From assembly GCF_041080655.1 (NCBI RefSeq), contig NZ_CP163525.1, positions 9,362,001 to 9,426,000 of the forward strand: 64,000 nt of DNA, read 5' to 3'. Positions 8,348 to 16,116 of this stretch are shown in pieces. Source of the stretch: Streptomyces sp. CG4 (GTDB lineage Bacteria; Actinomycetota; Actinomycetes; Streptomycetales; Streptomycetaceae). Made by a program: the position numbers and the translations under genes. Under the pieces are notes generated by a model that worked only from the letters and a program-made list of their open reading frames with translations, was not told the origin of the DNA and did no database searches. The first letter of the stretch is position 1. Every line of letters begins with the position of its first letter.

Positions 8348-8517
8348 CTCGTCCCTGCCGCACAGCGCACCGGACCGGCTGCTGATGCATGGCCGCATCG
8401 AGGGTGCCCTGCACACGCCGAGCGGAGCGGTCACGGTCCCTGGAGCTGCGCCCGGCCGACGGCGGCGCCGCAGGTACCGAGCCGGTCGCCGCGCGCTGGA
8501 CCCAGACCCGCGTCCCC

Positions 8518-9693
8518 TCAGCCCGTCGCCGCCGTGCGGTAGGGGCGGAAGAACGCGCGGAGTTCCTCTGCGTAGAGTTCGGGCTCCTCGAACGGTGCGA
8601 AGTGCCCGCCGCGCGCGGGTTCGGTCACGCGCACGACGTTCGTCATGCGTTCGAGCCAGGCCCGGGGCGGGCGGACGACGTCACCGGGGAAGAGGGAGAA
8701 GCCGGACGGCACCTCGACCCGGCGGGCGTGCTGCGCGGCCGGGATCGCGGCGTTCGCGCGGTACATGCGCATCGACGAGCCGATCGTCCCCGTCAGCCAG
8801 TACAGCGTGACGTTCGTGAGGATCTCGTCCTTGGTGAAGCTCCGCTCGACGTCACCGTCACAGTCGCTCCACGCCCGGAGCTTCTCGACGAGCCACGCGG
8901 CGAGCCCGGCCGGCGAGTCGGTGAGCCCGACGGCGGCGGTCTGGGGCTTCGTGCGGTGCACGGCGGCGTAGGCGCCTTCGGTCGCGCCCCAGGCCGCGGC
9001 GCCCTTGAGCCAGGCGCGTTCCTCGGGCGTGAGGTCCGCCGGGTCGCCGGTGAAGACGGGCAGGCCCGCGTCCATGCGGTGGACGGCCACGACCCGGTCG
9101 GGGTGGTCGAGCGCGAGGTAGCGGCTGACGTGGCTGCCCAGGTCCCCGCCCGCCGCGCCGAACCGCGGGTAGCCGAGGAGGCTCATGAGGTCGGCCCAGA
9201 GGCCGGCGACAGCGAGGGCGTCGAGCGTGGGGCCTGTGGGGCGGTCGGAGTAGCCGTAGCCCGGCATGTCGGGTACGACCACGTCGAACGCGTCGGCGGG
9301 GTCGGCGCCGTGTGCGCCGGGGTCGGTCAGGAGCGGGATGACTTTCGTGTAGCGCCAGAAGGAGTCCGGCCAACCGTGGCCGAGGATCAGCGGAAGGACG
9401 GGCCCGGCCGGGGTGGCGGCCCGGACGTGCACGAAGTGGGTTCCCAGGCCGCGGAGGGGCACGCGGAAGCGGGGGAGCCGGGCGAGCGTGGCTTCCTGCG
9501 TCGGCCAGTCGAACTCCTCGGCCCAGTAGGTGACGAGTTCCCGGAGGTAGGAGAGGTCGGTGCCGAGCGACCACCCGGCGTCCTCGGGCGTATCCGGCCA
9601 GCGCGTCGCGCGCAGCCGTGCACGCAGGTCTTCGAGCGCCGCAGGAGCGGCCTGCGGGGTGAACGGTTCGGGGCGGGGCGGCGCGTCCGGCAT
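8518..9693 (-). CDS. Epoxide hydrolase (EHN-domain alpha/beta hydrolase)
   Basis: This 391-residue protein matches the microsomal-type epoxide hydrolase family, which opens epoxides to diols. An N-terminal EHN domain (D-L-R-A-R-L-R-A-T-R-W-P) is followed by the hydrolase core with the oxyanion motif H-G-W-P-D-S-F. The nucleophile D184 lies in A-A-G-G-D-L-G-S-H. The lid region follows, and the catalytic histidine is in R-G-G-H-F-A-P-F-E-E-P. ATG 9693 is chosen; GTG 9702 is in frame. No neighbouring gene indicates the substrate; it could be detoxifying or come from a lost pathway. Confidence 0.85.
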   Translation of the reverse strand: MPDAPPRPEPFTPQAAPAALEDLRARLRATRWPDTPEDAGWSLGTDLSYLRELVTYWAEEFDWPTQEATLARLPRFRVPLRGLGTHFVHVRAATPAGPVLPLILGHGWPDSFWRYTKVIPLLTDPGAHGADPADAFDVVVPDMPGYGYSDRPTGPTLDALAVAGLWADLMSLLGYPRFGAAGGDLGSHVSRYLALDHPDRVVAVHRMDAGLPVFTGDPADLTPEERAWLKGAAAWGATEGAYAAVHRTKPQTAAVGLTDSPAGLAAWLVEKLRAWSDCDGDVERSFTKDEILTNVTLYWLTGTIGSSMRMYRANAAIPAAQHARRVEVPSGFSLFPGDVVRPPRAWLERMTNVVRVTEPARGGHFAPFEEPELYAEELRAFFRPYRTAATG

Positions 9694-9702
9694 GACACCC
9701 AC

Positions 9703-10238
9703 GCTACCGCCCGCGCCGCGCCGCTAGACCAGACGCGCTGAGCAGGTCCGAGCCGACCGCTTCAGGCCCACCGGCCCCGAGGTGTCCTGCGGTACGGCTC
9801 AGGGCGTCACCGGGTCGCTCTGCGGTGAACCCTGCCGACGTCTGTCCCGAGGCGATGACTTGGTGTCGTGTCAGGTCATCGGTCGGTCAAGAGAGGGCCA
9901 AAAGGAGGACGTCTGGTTAGAATTCGGGACGGAGTAGTTGCGTACCGATCATCCATGGGTAAACCGAGCGTGGACGGCGGGCGCGGTGGCAGGCATCGTG
10001 CGTGACGCCGGGCGTCGGAGCGGGGGCGCGGAGTGCGGAGACGGCAGCGGTCCCTGACTGTCCGTCATGCCAGCCGCCCCGCCGGATCCCTTGCTCGTCG
10101 CGGCGGGAGCACGTGGCCACATTCGTCGGCGTTTGGCATGGGCACGTCCGATCCTTGGGGGCCGGGCGCCCCCATGCCCGTCATCCCTCCGGCCCCGGCC
10201 CGTCGAGTGGACGGGGCAACCCCCACTGGAGGCTTCAC
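9703..10238. other. Intergenic region upstream of the S1 protease
   Basis: No convincing gene is seen. A strong ribosome-binding-like AAAAGGAGG occurs near 9900-9907 but no ATG or GTG follows at a suitable distance, so it may be the relic of a lost start. A less GC-rich patch around 9915-9960 may hold a promoter. The protease's own ribosome site is the GGAGG near 10228. Confidence 0.4.
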
Positions 10239-11321
10239 ATGGCGCAACGCCGAACAACTCTCACCACCCGGGCGCTCACCGGAGCGAGCGTCGTGGTCCT
10301 CACGGCCGGCGCGGCCCTGCTTCCCGGCGCCGGCTCCGCCACGGCCGCCCTCGCTTCTGCTGCGCCCAAGCCGGACGCGACCCAGGCCGCATCCACCGCG
10401 GCCCTCGTCGCACAGCTGGGCGACCGCGCCGCCGGTTCCTACTACGACGCCGCGGCCCGTCACTTCGTCGTCAACATCACCGATTCCTCCGCGGCCGACC
10501 AGGTGCGCGGCACCGGTGCCGTCCCGAGAACTGTGCGCTACTCCACCACTCAACTCCGCGGTGTCCTGAGCACGTTGACGCAGCGGGCCCGGATCGCCGG
10601 TACCGCGTGGGCGATCGATCCTCGTAAGGACAAGGTGGTCGTGACCGTCGACCCGACGGTCACGGGCGCCAAGCGCACCCGACTCAACACCGTGGTCAAG
10701 TCGCTCGGCGACAGGGTCGTAGTCCGTCGGGCCGCGACCGCGTTCAAGCCGCTCATCGCGGGCGGCGACGCGATCTGGGGCAGCAGTGTGCGCTGCTCCC
10801 TCGGGTTCAACGTGTCCGTGAACGGCGCGCCGTACTTCCTCACCGCCGGTCACTGCGGGAACGCGTCCTCGACGTGGTCCGACTCGCAGGGCGGCAGGGA
10901 GGTGGCTCAGACCGTCAACTCGCACTTCCCCGGCGCCGACTACGCCCTGGCCCGGTACGACGACGCGAACAGTGACCACGCCAGCGTCGTCGACCTCCAC
11001 AACGGCGGTAGCCAGCAGATCACCCGCGCCGCCGATGCCTACGTGGGTGAGTCGGTCCAGCGCAGTGGCAGTACCTCGGGCGTCCACGGCGGGACGGTCA
11101 ACGGGCTCGATGCGACCGTGAACTACGAGGAGGGTTCGGTCTCCGGGCTCATCGACACCGACGTGTGTGCCGAGCCGGGCGACAGCGGCGGTGCGCTCTT
11201 CGACGGCGACGCGGCCATCGGGCTGACCTCGGGCGGCAGCGGCGACTGCTCCTCCGGCGGAGAGACCTTTTTCCAGCCGGTGCCGACGGCAGTGAGCGCG
11301 GAGGGCGCCAGCCTGCCGTAA
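10239..11321 (+). CDS. Secreted S1 family serine protease (streptogrisin type)
   Basis: The 360-residue preproprotein has a signal peptide (hydrophobic core about residues 14-35, cleavage near A-T-A-A-L-A). A propeptide of about 140 residues resembles the alpha-lytic-protease prodomain. A chymotrypsin-fold domain then carries the triad H205 (T-A-G-H-C), D234 (A-D-Y-A-L) and S316 (G-D-S-G-G). Two cysteine pairs around C-S-L/G-H-C and V-C-A/G-D-C fit the disulphides of this family. ATG 10239 is preceded by GGAGG. It is probably an extracellular protease that matures by self-cleavage. The specificity pocket was not assigned. Confidence 0.9.
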   Translation: MAQRRTTLTTRALTGASVVVLTAGAALLPGAGSATAALASAAPKPDATQAASTAALVAQLGDRAAGSYYDAAARHFVVNITDSSAADQVRGTGAVPRTVRYSTTQLRGVLSTLTQRARIAGTAWAIDPRKDKVVVTVDPTVTGAKRTRLNTVVKSLGDRVVVRRAATAFKPLIAGGDAIWGSSVRCSLGFNVSVNGAPYFLTAGHCGNASSTWSDSQGGREVAQTVNSHFPGADYALARYDDANSDHASVVDLHNGGSQQITRAADAYVGESVQRSGSTSGVHGGTVNGLDATVNYEEGSVSGLIDTDVCAEPGDSGGALFDGDAAIGLTSGGSGDCSSGGETFFQPVPTAVSAEGASLP

Positions 11322-11332
11322 CGGGAGGCTGC

Positions 11333-11350
11333 CCGGTCTTCGGTGACCGG
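11333..11350 (+). terminator. Weak hairpin after the protease gene
   Basis: CCGGTC and GACCGG flank a 6-nt loop 12 nt after the protease stop. The stem is short and has no T-run, so the assignment is weak. Confidence 0.25.
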
Positions 11351-11568
11351 AGGCTGTCCGGCATTCCCAGCCGACTCCGCATGCCGGGCCGAGCAGGCGT
11401 CCGCGCCCCGCCGGGGCCGCCTGGCGTGCGGGTCGGTCATGATCACGTTCGGGAAGGGGAGCGGGAGTCCGGAATCGGTCGGGGCGTCCAGCGGCCCCTG
11501 GTGCAGGTGGGCCTCGAACCTCACTTCGCCGCCCCGCTCACCCGCGCCACACTTACGGCTGGCCCCGG

Positions 11569-11650
11569 TCAGGAGTCCTCGACGAGGCGGATCACCGCGT
11601 TCGGACACAGCGCCGCCGCGAACCGGGCGGAGGCGTGCAGTTCGGGTGGT
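11569..11650 (-). pseudogene. C-terminal remnant of a P450-associated ferredoxin
   Basis: The minus strand reads P-P-E-L-H-A-S-A-R-F-A-A-A-L-C-P-N-A-V-I-R-L-V-E-D-S-stop. This matches the end of the small 3Fe-4S ferredoxins encoded just downstream of actinomycete P450 genes, with the last cluster cysteine in L-C-P. The earlier cysteines are missing. The fragment joins directly to a truncated P450. Confidence 0.6.
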
Positions 11651-12186
11651 GGCTGACTGTCGCCCGAACGATCGAGGCGGGATCCTCCCGCAGCACCTTC
11701 AGCTGTCCGGGGTGGCACAGCAGGGCACAGGCGCCGAGTGCCAGCATGTTCGCCGTGGTCTCGTGGCCGGTGACCCGCAGCAGTCGCCCGAACCCGGCGA
11801 GCTCTTCGTCACTCAGCGCGATGCCGGGGCTACTCTGATCCTCGCCCGCGAGCACCCGGCTGAGCAGGGGCGTCGTCGCGATGCTCCGGAGGGTCCAGGG
11901 AGATCGGCATGCCCGCGCGCGCCTTGGGGGCCTCCGGGCGGAGCGCGGTCTGCCGTACGGGCGAGGAGGCGCGCATTCGGTCCGAGCTGAACCGGTCGTC
12001 CGCGAGTACGGCACGCACGTCCTCGCGCCGGGTGAGCAACCAGCCCATCTTCCCGTCCGGGAAGGCCAGCCTGCTGACCGGTCCCTGCTCACGCAGTCGC
12101 TCGTACTCCCGCGAAGGGTCGAAAGGGCAGCCGCGGTGCGTCGGCAGTGGCGCGGCCGCGGGCTGGAGCACGCGCACGACCGTATT
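11651..12186 (-). pseudogene. Cytochrome P450 with deletions, lacking the heme-ligand region
   Basis: The 5' frame has the typical P450 beginning: C-P-F-D-P-S-R-E-Y-E-R-L-R-E-Q-G-P-V, W-L-L-T-R-R-E-D-V-R-A-V-L-A-D, R-F-S-S-D-R and I-S-L-D-P-P-E-H. After a deletion and frame change the I-helix follows (L-L-R-V-T-G-H-E-T-T-A-N-M-L). The E-x-x-R motif and the heme-binding F-G-x-G-x-H-x-C-x-G are absent; the sequence runs straight into the ferredoxin tail. One deletion therefore removed the end of the P450 and the start of the ferredoxin. Confidence 0.75.
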
Positions 12187-12692
12187 CCTCCACCCGGCCT
12201 TCGTCGACTCCCGGAGCCGCTTGTCCCTCGCACCGGATCGAGAGCCGCACTGCCAGGGTAAAACAACCCGTTCATCTGGAACGCTTCTCGCCGGGAAGGC
12301 CTCTCTACAGCCGGAACAGTGCATTGCGGAGCTTGAAGGGGAGAGGGTGTCGTCATCGCTGAGCTTCGCCGTCGCGGTGCGACGGCCGGGGTGCATACGG
12401 ACCCGGCTGCGGACGCTGGAGCAACGGTCCAGGAACGACGGACCTACGCCCCACCCTTGACCGGTGAAATCCACCCGCACGGTTCCGATACCATGATCGA
12501 CCCCACGACGGGCGCCCTCATCGCCCGTCCTTCACGTGAGGACTGAAGACCAAAGCCATCCGGTACGAAGAGCGACCTGTCTCATAGATCTAGCATCCAG
12601 AAAATCGGCCAAACAAATTGATACCCATAGCATCACGGTTTTTTTCGCGAACAAATTGCAGAATTGATTTCGCCGCGTGGCGTCGACCACGG
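12187..12692. other. Intergenic region with an AT-rich leader and a short direct repeat
   Basis: No gene is recognised. From about 12580 to 12670 the sequence is unusually AT-rich for this window and contains ACAAATTG twice, at 12613-12620 and 12651-12658, 38 bp apart, with a run of seven T between them. This probably carries the promoter or operator for the PAP2-type gene. Confidence 0.4.
12507..12529. terminator. Hairpin between the P450 relic and the PAP2 gene
   Basis: GACGGGCG (12507-12514) and CGCCCGTC (12522-12529) form a perfect 8-bp stem with a 7-nt loop. It lacks a T-run, as is usual in Streptomyces. It may insulate the PAP2 gene from upstream transcription. Confidence 0.35.
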
Positions 12693-12695
12693 GTG

Positions 12696-13994
12696 ATGCT
12701 GTGGGTTATGGCGGGTGCGGTGACCCTCGGGTTCCTCATCGCCCTGGAGATCGCCGCGCGTCGGTACGGCCTGCCCGGGCCGATCACCAATCAGGTGCGA
12801 GAGCTCGTATTCCCGCCCAAGTCGGGTTTCCTGTTGTACGCCGGTATGGCGTTGCTGATGGTCGTGCTCACCTGGCGGCAACGGTTCATTGCCGCCGGCG
12901 TCGCCATCGGTATCGACGTCGTCTTCCTGCTGGTGCGGTGGGCGCTCGACATCAGGGTGACCGAGGGCCATCCCTTCGGCAACGGCGCGTTGTGGGTGGT
13001 TCTGGGATGTGCGGTCATCGCTGTCACCCGCCGCACGGGCCAGGAACGTGTCCTGCTGCTGAAGGGCGTCGGGCTGGCCCTGCTGCTGGTGGCCGGCCGC
13101 AAGACCGGCGACGCCTGGCTGCTCATCACGTCGAAGACCCGTCCGGCGGTGCTCGACCCGTACGTGGCAACCGTCGACCATGCGCTGGGCAACCCCTCGT
13201 GGCTGGCAGGCCGGATGGTCAGGGCCACCGGCCCGATCGGCGCCCATGTTCTCGACTTCGTCTATGTTCAGCTTGCGGTGGCCGCGGTCGTCGTCGCGCT
13301 GTACCAACTGCGGAATGTGGCGGTCGAGCGCCGCTTCCCGCGTCATCATCTGGTGCGCACCTTTCTGGCGATCGGCCTCCTCGGCCCGGGCATCTACATG
13401 ATCTTCCCGGTGGTCGGACCGATCTTCACCTACGGCCCCGGCGCCTTCGGCACCGGCGGCGGGCACTGGGCGCTGGCGAACCTGTGGCCGGACACACCGC
13501 CGCCGATCGATGCCCCGCACCAGATGACGTTCGACGAGATGACCCCGCGCAACTGCATGCCCAGCCTCCACACGGCATGGGCCACCACGATTTTCCTCCA
13601 TTCCCGCAAGGGTCCACGAATTCTCCGATACGCGGGCACTTTTTGGCTGACAGCAACGCTCGGCGCAACGCTGGGATTCGGCTACCACTACGGCGCCGAT
13701 CTCATTGCCGGCGTGGTGTTCGCGCTCACGATCGAGGCAGCCCTGCGTTCTCTCGCGCGCGGCTGGGATCGGTCCGGAATCCAATTGGTGGCTCACGGCG
13801 CAACGGTGTTCGCCGCGCTCCTGGTGTCGTACCGCTATCTGCCGACGAAGATGGCCGAACACCCCTGGGTGTTCGGACCCCTGCTCATTCTGGCGATGGC
13901 CTCAGTGGTCCACGGCTACATACGAACCACCAGACAGTGGGAACCGACGACTGCACCAGCGCCGCAACCGGAGCCGCAACCCGAACCCGTTTGA
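12696..13994 (+). CDS. PAP2-superfamily membrane phosphatase/phosphotransferase
   Basis: This polytopic protein of about 432 residues has roughly ten hydrophobic segments. Its C-terminal half carries a PAP2 signature: N-C-M-P-S-L-H-T-A-W (motif 2, S-x-H) and G-F-G-Y-H-Y-G-A-D-L-I-A-G-V (motif 3, H-x-x-x-D). This resembles the inositol-phosphotransferase (Aur1/Ipt1) branch. The start is uncertain: a TTG-initiated frame begins at 12618, but ATG 12696 (or GTG 12693) directly precedes the first membrane helix. The tail is Pro/Gln/Glu-rich. It probably acts on a lipid phosphate or phospho-headgroup at the membrane. Confidence 0.75.
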   Translation: MLWVMAGAVTLGFLIALEIAARRYGLPGPITNQVRELVFPPKSGFLLYAGMALLMVVLTWRQRFIAAGVAIGIDVVFLLVRWALDIRVTEGHPFGNGALWVVLGCAVIAVTRRTGQERVLLLKGVGLALLLVAGRKTGDAWLLITSKTRPAVLDPYVATVDHALGNPSWLAGRMVRATGPIGAHVLDFVYVQLAVAAVVVALYQLRNVAVERRFPRHHLVRTFLAIGLLGPGIYMIFPVVGPIFTYGPGAFGTGGGHWALANLWPDTPPPIDAPHQMTFDEMTPRNCMPSLHTAWATTIFLHSRKGPRILRYAGTFWLTATLGATLGFGYHYGADLIAGVVFALTIEAALRSLARGWDRSGIQLVAHGATVFAALLVSYRYLPTKMAEHPWVFGPLLILAMASVVHGYIRTTRQWEPTTAPAPQPEPQPEPV

Positions 13995-14129
13995 GCCATG
14001 GCGCATCGGGAGGTGCGAGCTCGGCGGACTCGTAGAGCACGTGACTTTGCGTCAGTGCTTAGCGATGGGTCCCCGGGAACCGCTCATCGCTCACGTACCA
14101 GCGAACGACTTGACCATCGCCACGACGAA

Positions 14130-14159
14130 CGCCGCCCGTGAACTACTTCACGGGCGGCG
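14130..14159. terminator. Strong bidirectional hairpin
   Basis: CGCCGCCCGTGAA and TTCACGGGCGGCG form a perfect 13-bp stem with loop CTAC. It lies between the PAP2 gene and the convergent aldolase-like remnant, so it can end transcripts from both sides. Confidence 0.75.
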
Positions 14160-14499
14160 TCGTCCGTTGTTTCAGGGGGCCGATCCAGGCATGGGGGGCG
14201 GCCGGTAGGCGCCGGCAGCGCCTCGCTGGTCGTGGCCACCGACAGCCCGCGTGCGCCGGACCGAAAGTGACGGTCGGGATCTGCGCGTACTTGTGGCTCT
14301 TGGCGTGCGGGCACAGGGCGAAGCCTTGGGCCCGCGAAGCCTCGGTCAACCGCGAGATGTTCCTGTCCAGCACATCCACATCGACCACGAGCGCCGGCGT
14401 AGCCAGCCCATCGGGCAGCAGTATCGCCGTCTCTTGCCTCCCGCCACGGAACACATCCAGATGGTCATGACAGGTTGGCGGACCGGGTCGCAGGGCCAT
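14143..14499 (-). pseudogene. N-terminal remnant of a PLP-dependent aldolase/racemase-fold enzyme (DSD1 type)
   Basis: Residues 29-85 of this frame read L-A-T-P-A-L-V-V-D-V-D-V-L-D-R-N-I-S-R-L and C-P-H-A-K-S-H-K-Y-A. This is the beginning of the alanine-racemase-like family that includes D-threonine aldolase and D-threo-3-hydroxyaspartate dehydratase, with the PLP lysine in H-A-K. After V-T-F-G-P-A-H-A-G-C the similarity ends and the frame runs into the terminator hairpin. More than 80% of the enzyme is missing. Confidence 0.65.
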
Positions 14500-14547
14500 G
14501 GCCCCAGGCCACAGGCACCCATCGAGACGACCGCCAAAGCGGCTGGG

Positions 14548-15156
14548 TCACTCCGAGCCGTAGTACAGCCGGAGGAATTCCTCCATCGCCGCGTCGACGC
14601 CGGCGCGGTCGCCGGTGGCGAGCAGGTCGAGCAGCAGACCACGGACGGTGGCGAGTCCCAGCCTGGCGCGGTTGTGGGCCGTGGCGGGGTGTACCCCTGC
14701 GGCCGTTTCGGCGGCCACGAGCGGCTCCAGCCAGTCCGTCACGAGTCCGTCGAGGATCGGGAGGGCCTCGGGGCGGCCTCGCAGCGCGTGTCCGCAGATC
14801 TCGAAGAAGAGCCGCTCCTGACCGGCCAGTCGAGAGTCCGTCAAGTGCTGCCAGAGCAGCCGCGCGACATCGGCGGGCGAGCGGCCGGGCTCCAGGCGGA
14901 GCCGGGACAGCAGATCACGCTGACGCCGTTCCGAGGTCCGGACGATCTCGACGAGCAGCTGTTCCTTGGAACCGAAGTAGTGGATCAGCATGCGGTGACT
15001 GACGCCGATCGCGGCGCCCAGGCGGCGCAGGCTCAGGTCCGCGATGCCGTGTGCTGCGACGTGGTCGACGGCCGCGTCCAACAGCTGGGCACGCCGGTCC
15101 CTGTCCGCACCCTGCGTTGCCTCGCCCTTGCGATGCGGGTCATCCGTATTCACCAC
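14548..15156 (-). CDS. TetR-family repressor
   Basis: The product of about 202 residues starts at GTG 15156; the frame continues further upstream only through the operator region. The N-terminal HTH is typical: R-A-Q-L-L-D-A-A-V-D-H-V-A-A-H-G, L-S-L-R-R-L-G-A-A-I-G-V-S-H-R-M-L-I-H-Y-F-G-S-K-E. The C-terminal ligand domain is variable. The gene diverges from an SRPBCC gene, and two palindromes with identical GTACC half-sites lie between them. It very probably represses both genes. The ligand is unknown. Confidence 0.85.
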   Translation of the reverse strand: MVNTDDPHRKGEATQGADRDRRAQLLDAAVDHVAAHGIADLSLRRLGAAIGVSHRMLIHYFGSKEQLLVEIVRTSERRQRDLLSRLRLEPGRSPADVARLLWQHLTDSRLAGQERLFFEICGHALRGRPEALPILDGLVTDWLEPLVAAETAAGVHPATAHNRARLGLATVRGLLLDLLATGDRAGVDAAMEEFLRLYYGSE

Positions 15157-15164
15157 ACCACGAG

Positions 15165-15180
15165 TGTACCAATTGGTACA
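15165..15180. promoter_or_regulatory. TetR operator 1
   Basis: TGTACCAATTGGTACA is a perfect 16-bp palindrome just upstream of the TetR start. It shares the TGTACC/GGTACA half-sites with the second palindrome 23 bp away, centre to centre. Confidence 0.7.
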
Positions 15181-15186
15181 ACTCGC

Positions 15187-15204
15187 ATGTACCGTGTGGT
15201 ACAT
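15187..15204. promoter_or_regulatory. TetR operator 2, over the SRPBCC start
   Basis: ATGTACCGTGTGGTACAT is an interrupted palindrome (7-4-7) whose last bases overlap the ATG of the SRPBCC gene. Bound repressor would block initiation there directly. The spacing to operator 1 is about two helical turns. Confidence 0.7.
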
Positions 15205-15667
15205 GAAGTCTGTCACCGTGTCGATCGACGTACCGCAGACGCCCGAGCAGGTCTACGACTTCCTCGATGTCATGGCTCACCACGAGCGATTCACCAACCA
15301 CTACCTGACCGACTGGCGGTACAGCGGCCCCAGCCGCGGCATCGGATCGTGCGCCATGGTCACCGCAGCGCTGGGCGGCACGAAGACCGACGTCACCATC
15401 GAGGTCGTCGAGGCCGAGGCGCCGCGGCGCATCGTGGAACGCAATGTCAGCGCGGCCGGCCGGAGGCTGGCCAACGGCGTCTACACCATCGAACCGCTGG
15501 CGGCCGGCGGGAGCCGCGTGTCGTTCACCTACACCTGGACGCGTGCCCCTCTCGCCGACCGACTGCTGGCACCTGCCGTCCGGGCCACGATGCGGCGCGC
15601 CAACCGCACGGTCATGCGGCGCCTGGCCGCCGAGCTCGCTCGCCACGTGTCCGCTGCCGGAGCCTGA
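15203..15667 (+). CDS. SRPBCC-family protein
   Basis: The 154-residue protein has the START/Bet v1-like pattern of the polyketide cyclase/dehydrase SRPBCC family: a first strand S-V-T-V-S-I-D-V-P-Q-T-P-E-Q-V-Y-D-F-L-D, central strands ending in V-V-E-A-E-A-P-R-R-I-V-E-R, then a long C-terminal helix from A-P-L-A-D-R-L-L onward. Such proteins bind hydrophobic ligands in a deep pocket. The ATG at 15203 overlaps a TetR operator, and the leader is probably very short. It may bind or process the ligand sensed by the TetR protein. Confidence 0.8.
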   Translation: MKSVTVSIDVPQTPEQVYDFLDVMAHHERFTNHYLTDWRYSGPSRGIGSCAMVTAALGGTKTDVTIEVVEAEAPRRIVERNVSAAGRRLANGVYTIEPLAAGGSRVSFTYTWTRAPLADRLLAPAVRATMRRANRTVMRRLAAELARHVSAAGA

Positions 15668-16116
15668 CGGAGGCACGTCTCGACCCCGGCGTCCGCCCCT
15701 TTCACTGACTTGTCTCTTGGGCCCGTTGTCAGCGGTGGCTGGTAGCGTCGGTGGGCACGGACAGTGTTGAACTGGCGAAGGACTGCAGGGACTTCGGCCG
15801 CTTGGTGGCCGCGGTGGCGAGGAGGCCGGCGAGCGCGCCTGCGGACTGGGTCGAGTGGGAGTCGAAGTGCCGGATCGCCGGTGACGTATTCACAGGTACG
15901 GGGCACCTGATCGTCCCCGCGAACGCGTACGCGTCCGCCGCCACCAGCCCCACCGGCACAAATGCAACCACACCCGCCGCGACACCCCCCAGCCGCAGCC
16001 CCGCCACGCAACCCACCGCCACCGCCACAGCCCCGTCCAGGCCCCGGCCCAGCGGCCCCGCTCACCCAGCCCGTCCGCGATGGCACATGTCTACGACACC
16101 ACTCGCAACTCCCGCC
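15668..16116. other. Intergenic region with unassigned coding-like sequence
   Basis: No gene is firmly supported. A minus frame at 15729-16028 starts with a hydrophobic segment. Another minus frame near 15700-15790 reads L-R-Q-F-N-T-V-R-A-H-R-R-Y-Q-P, which faintly resembles the end of IS481/IS3-type transposases. A plus frame from 15751 gives a plausible soluble sequence (L-A-K-D-C-R-D-F-G-R-L-V) that turns Thr/Pro-rich. None has a convincing ribosome site. Confidence 0.3.

Noticed and set aside
15690..15800. IS481/IS3-like transposase end
   Set aside because: Only a dozen residues resemble a transposase terminus; no terminal repeats or upstream catalytic part are seen.
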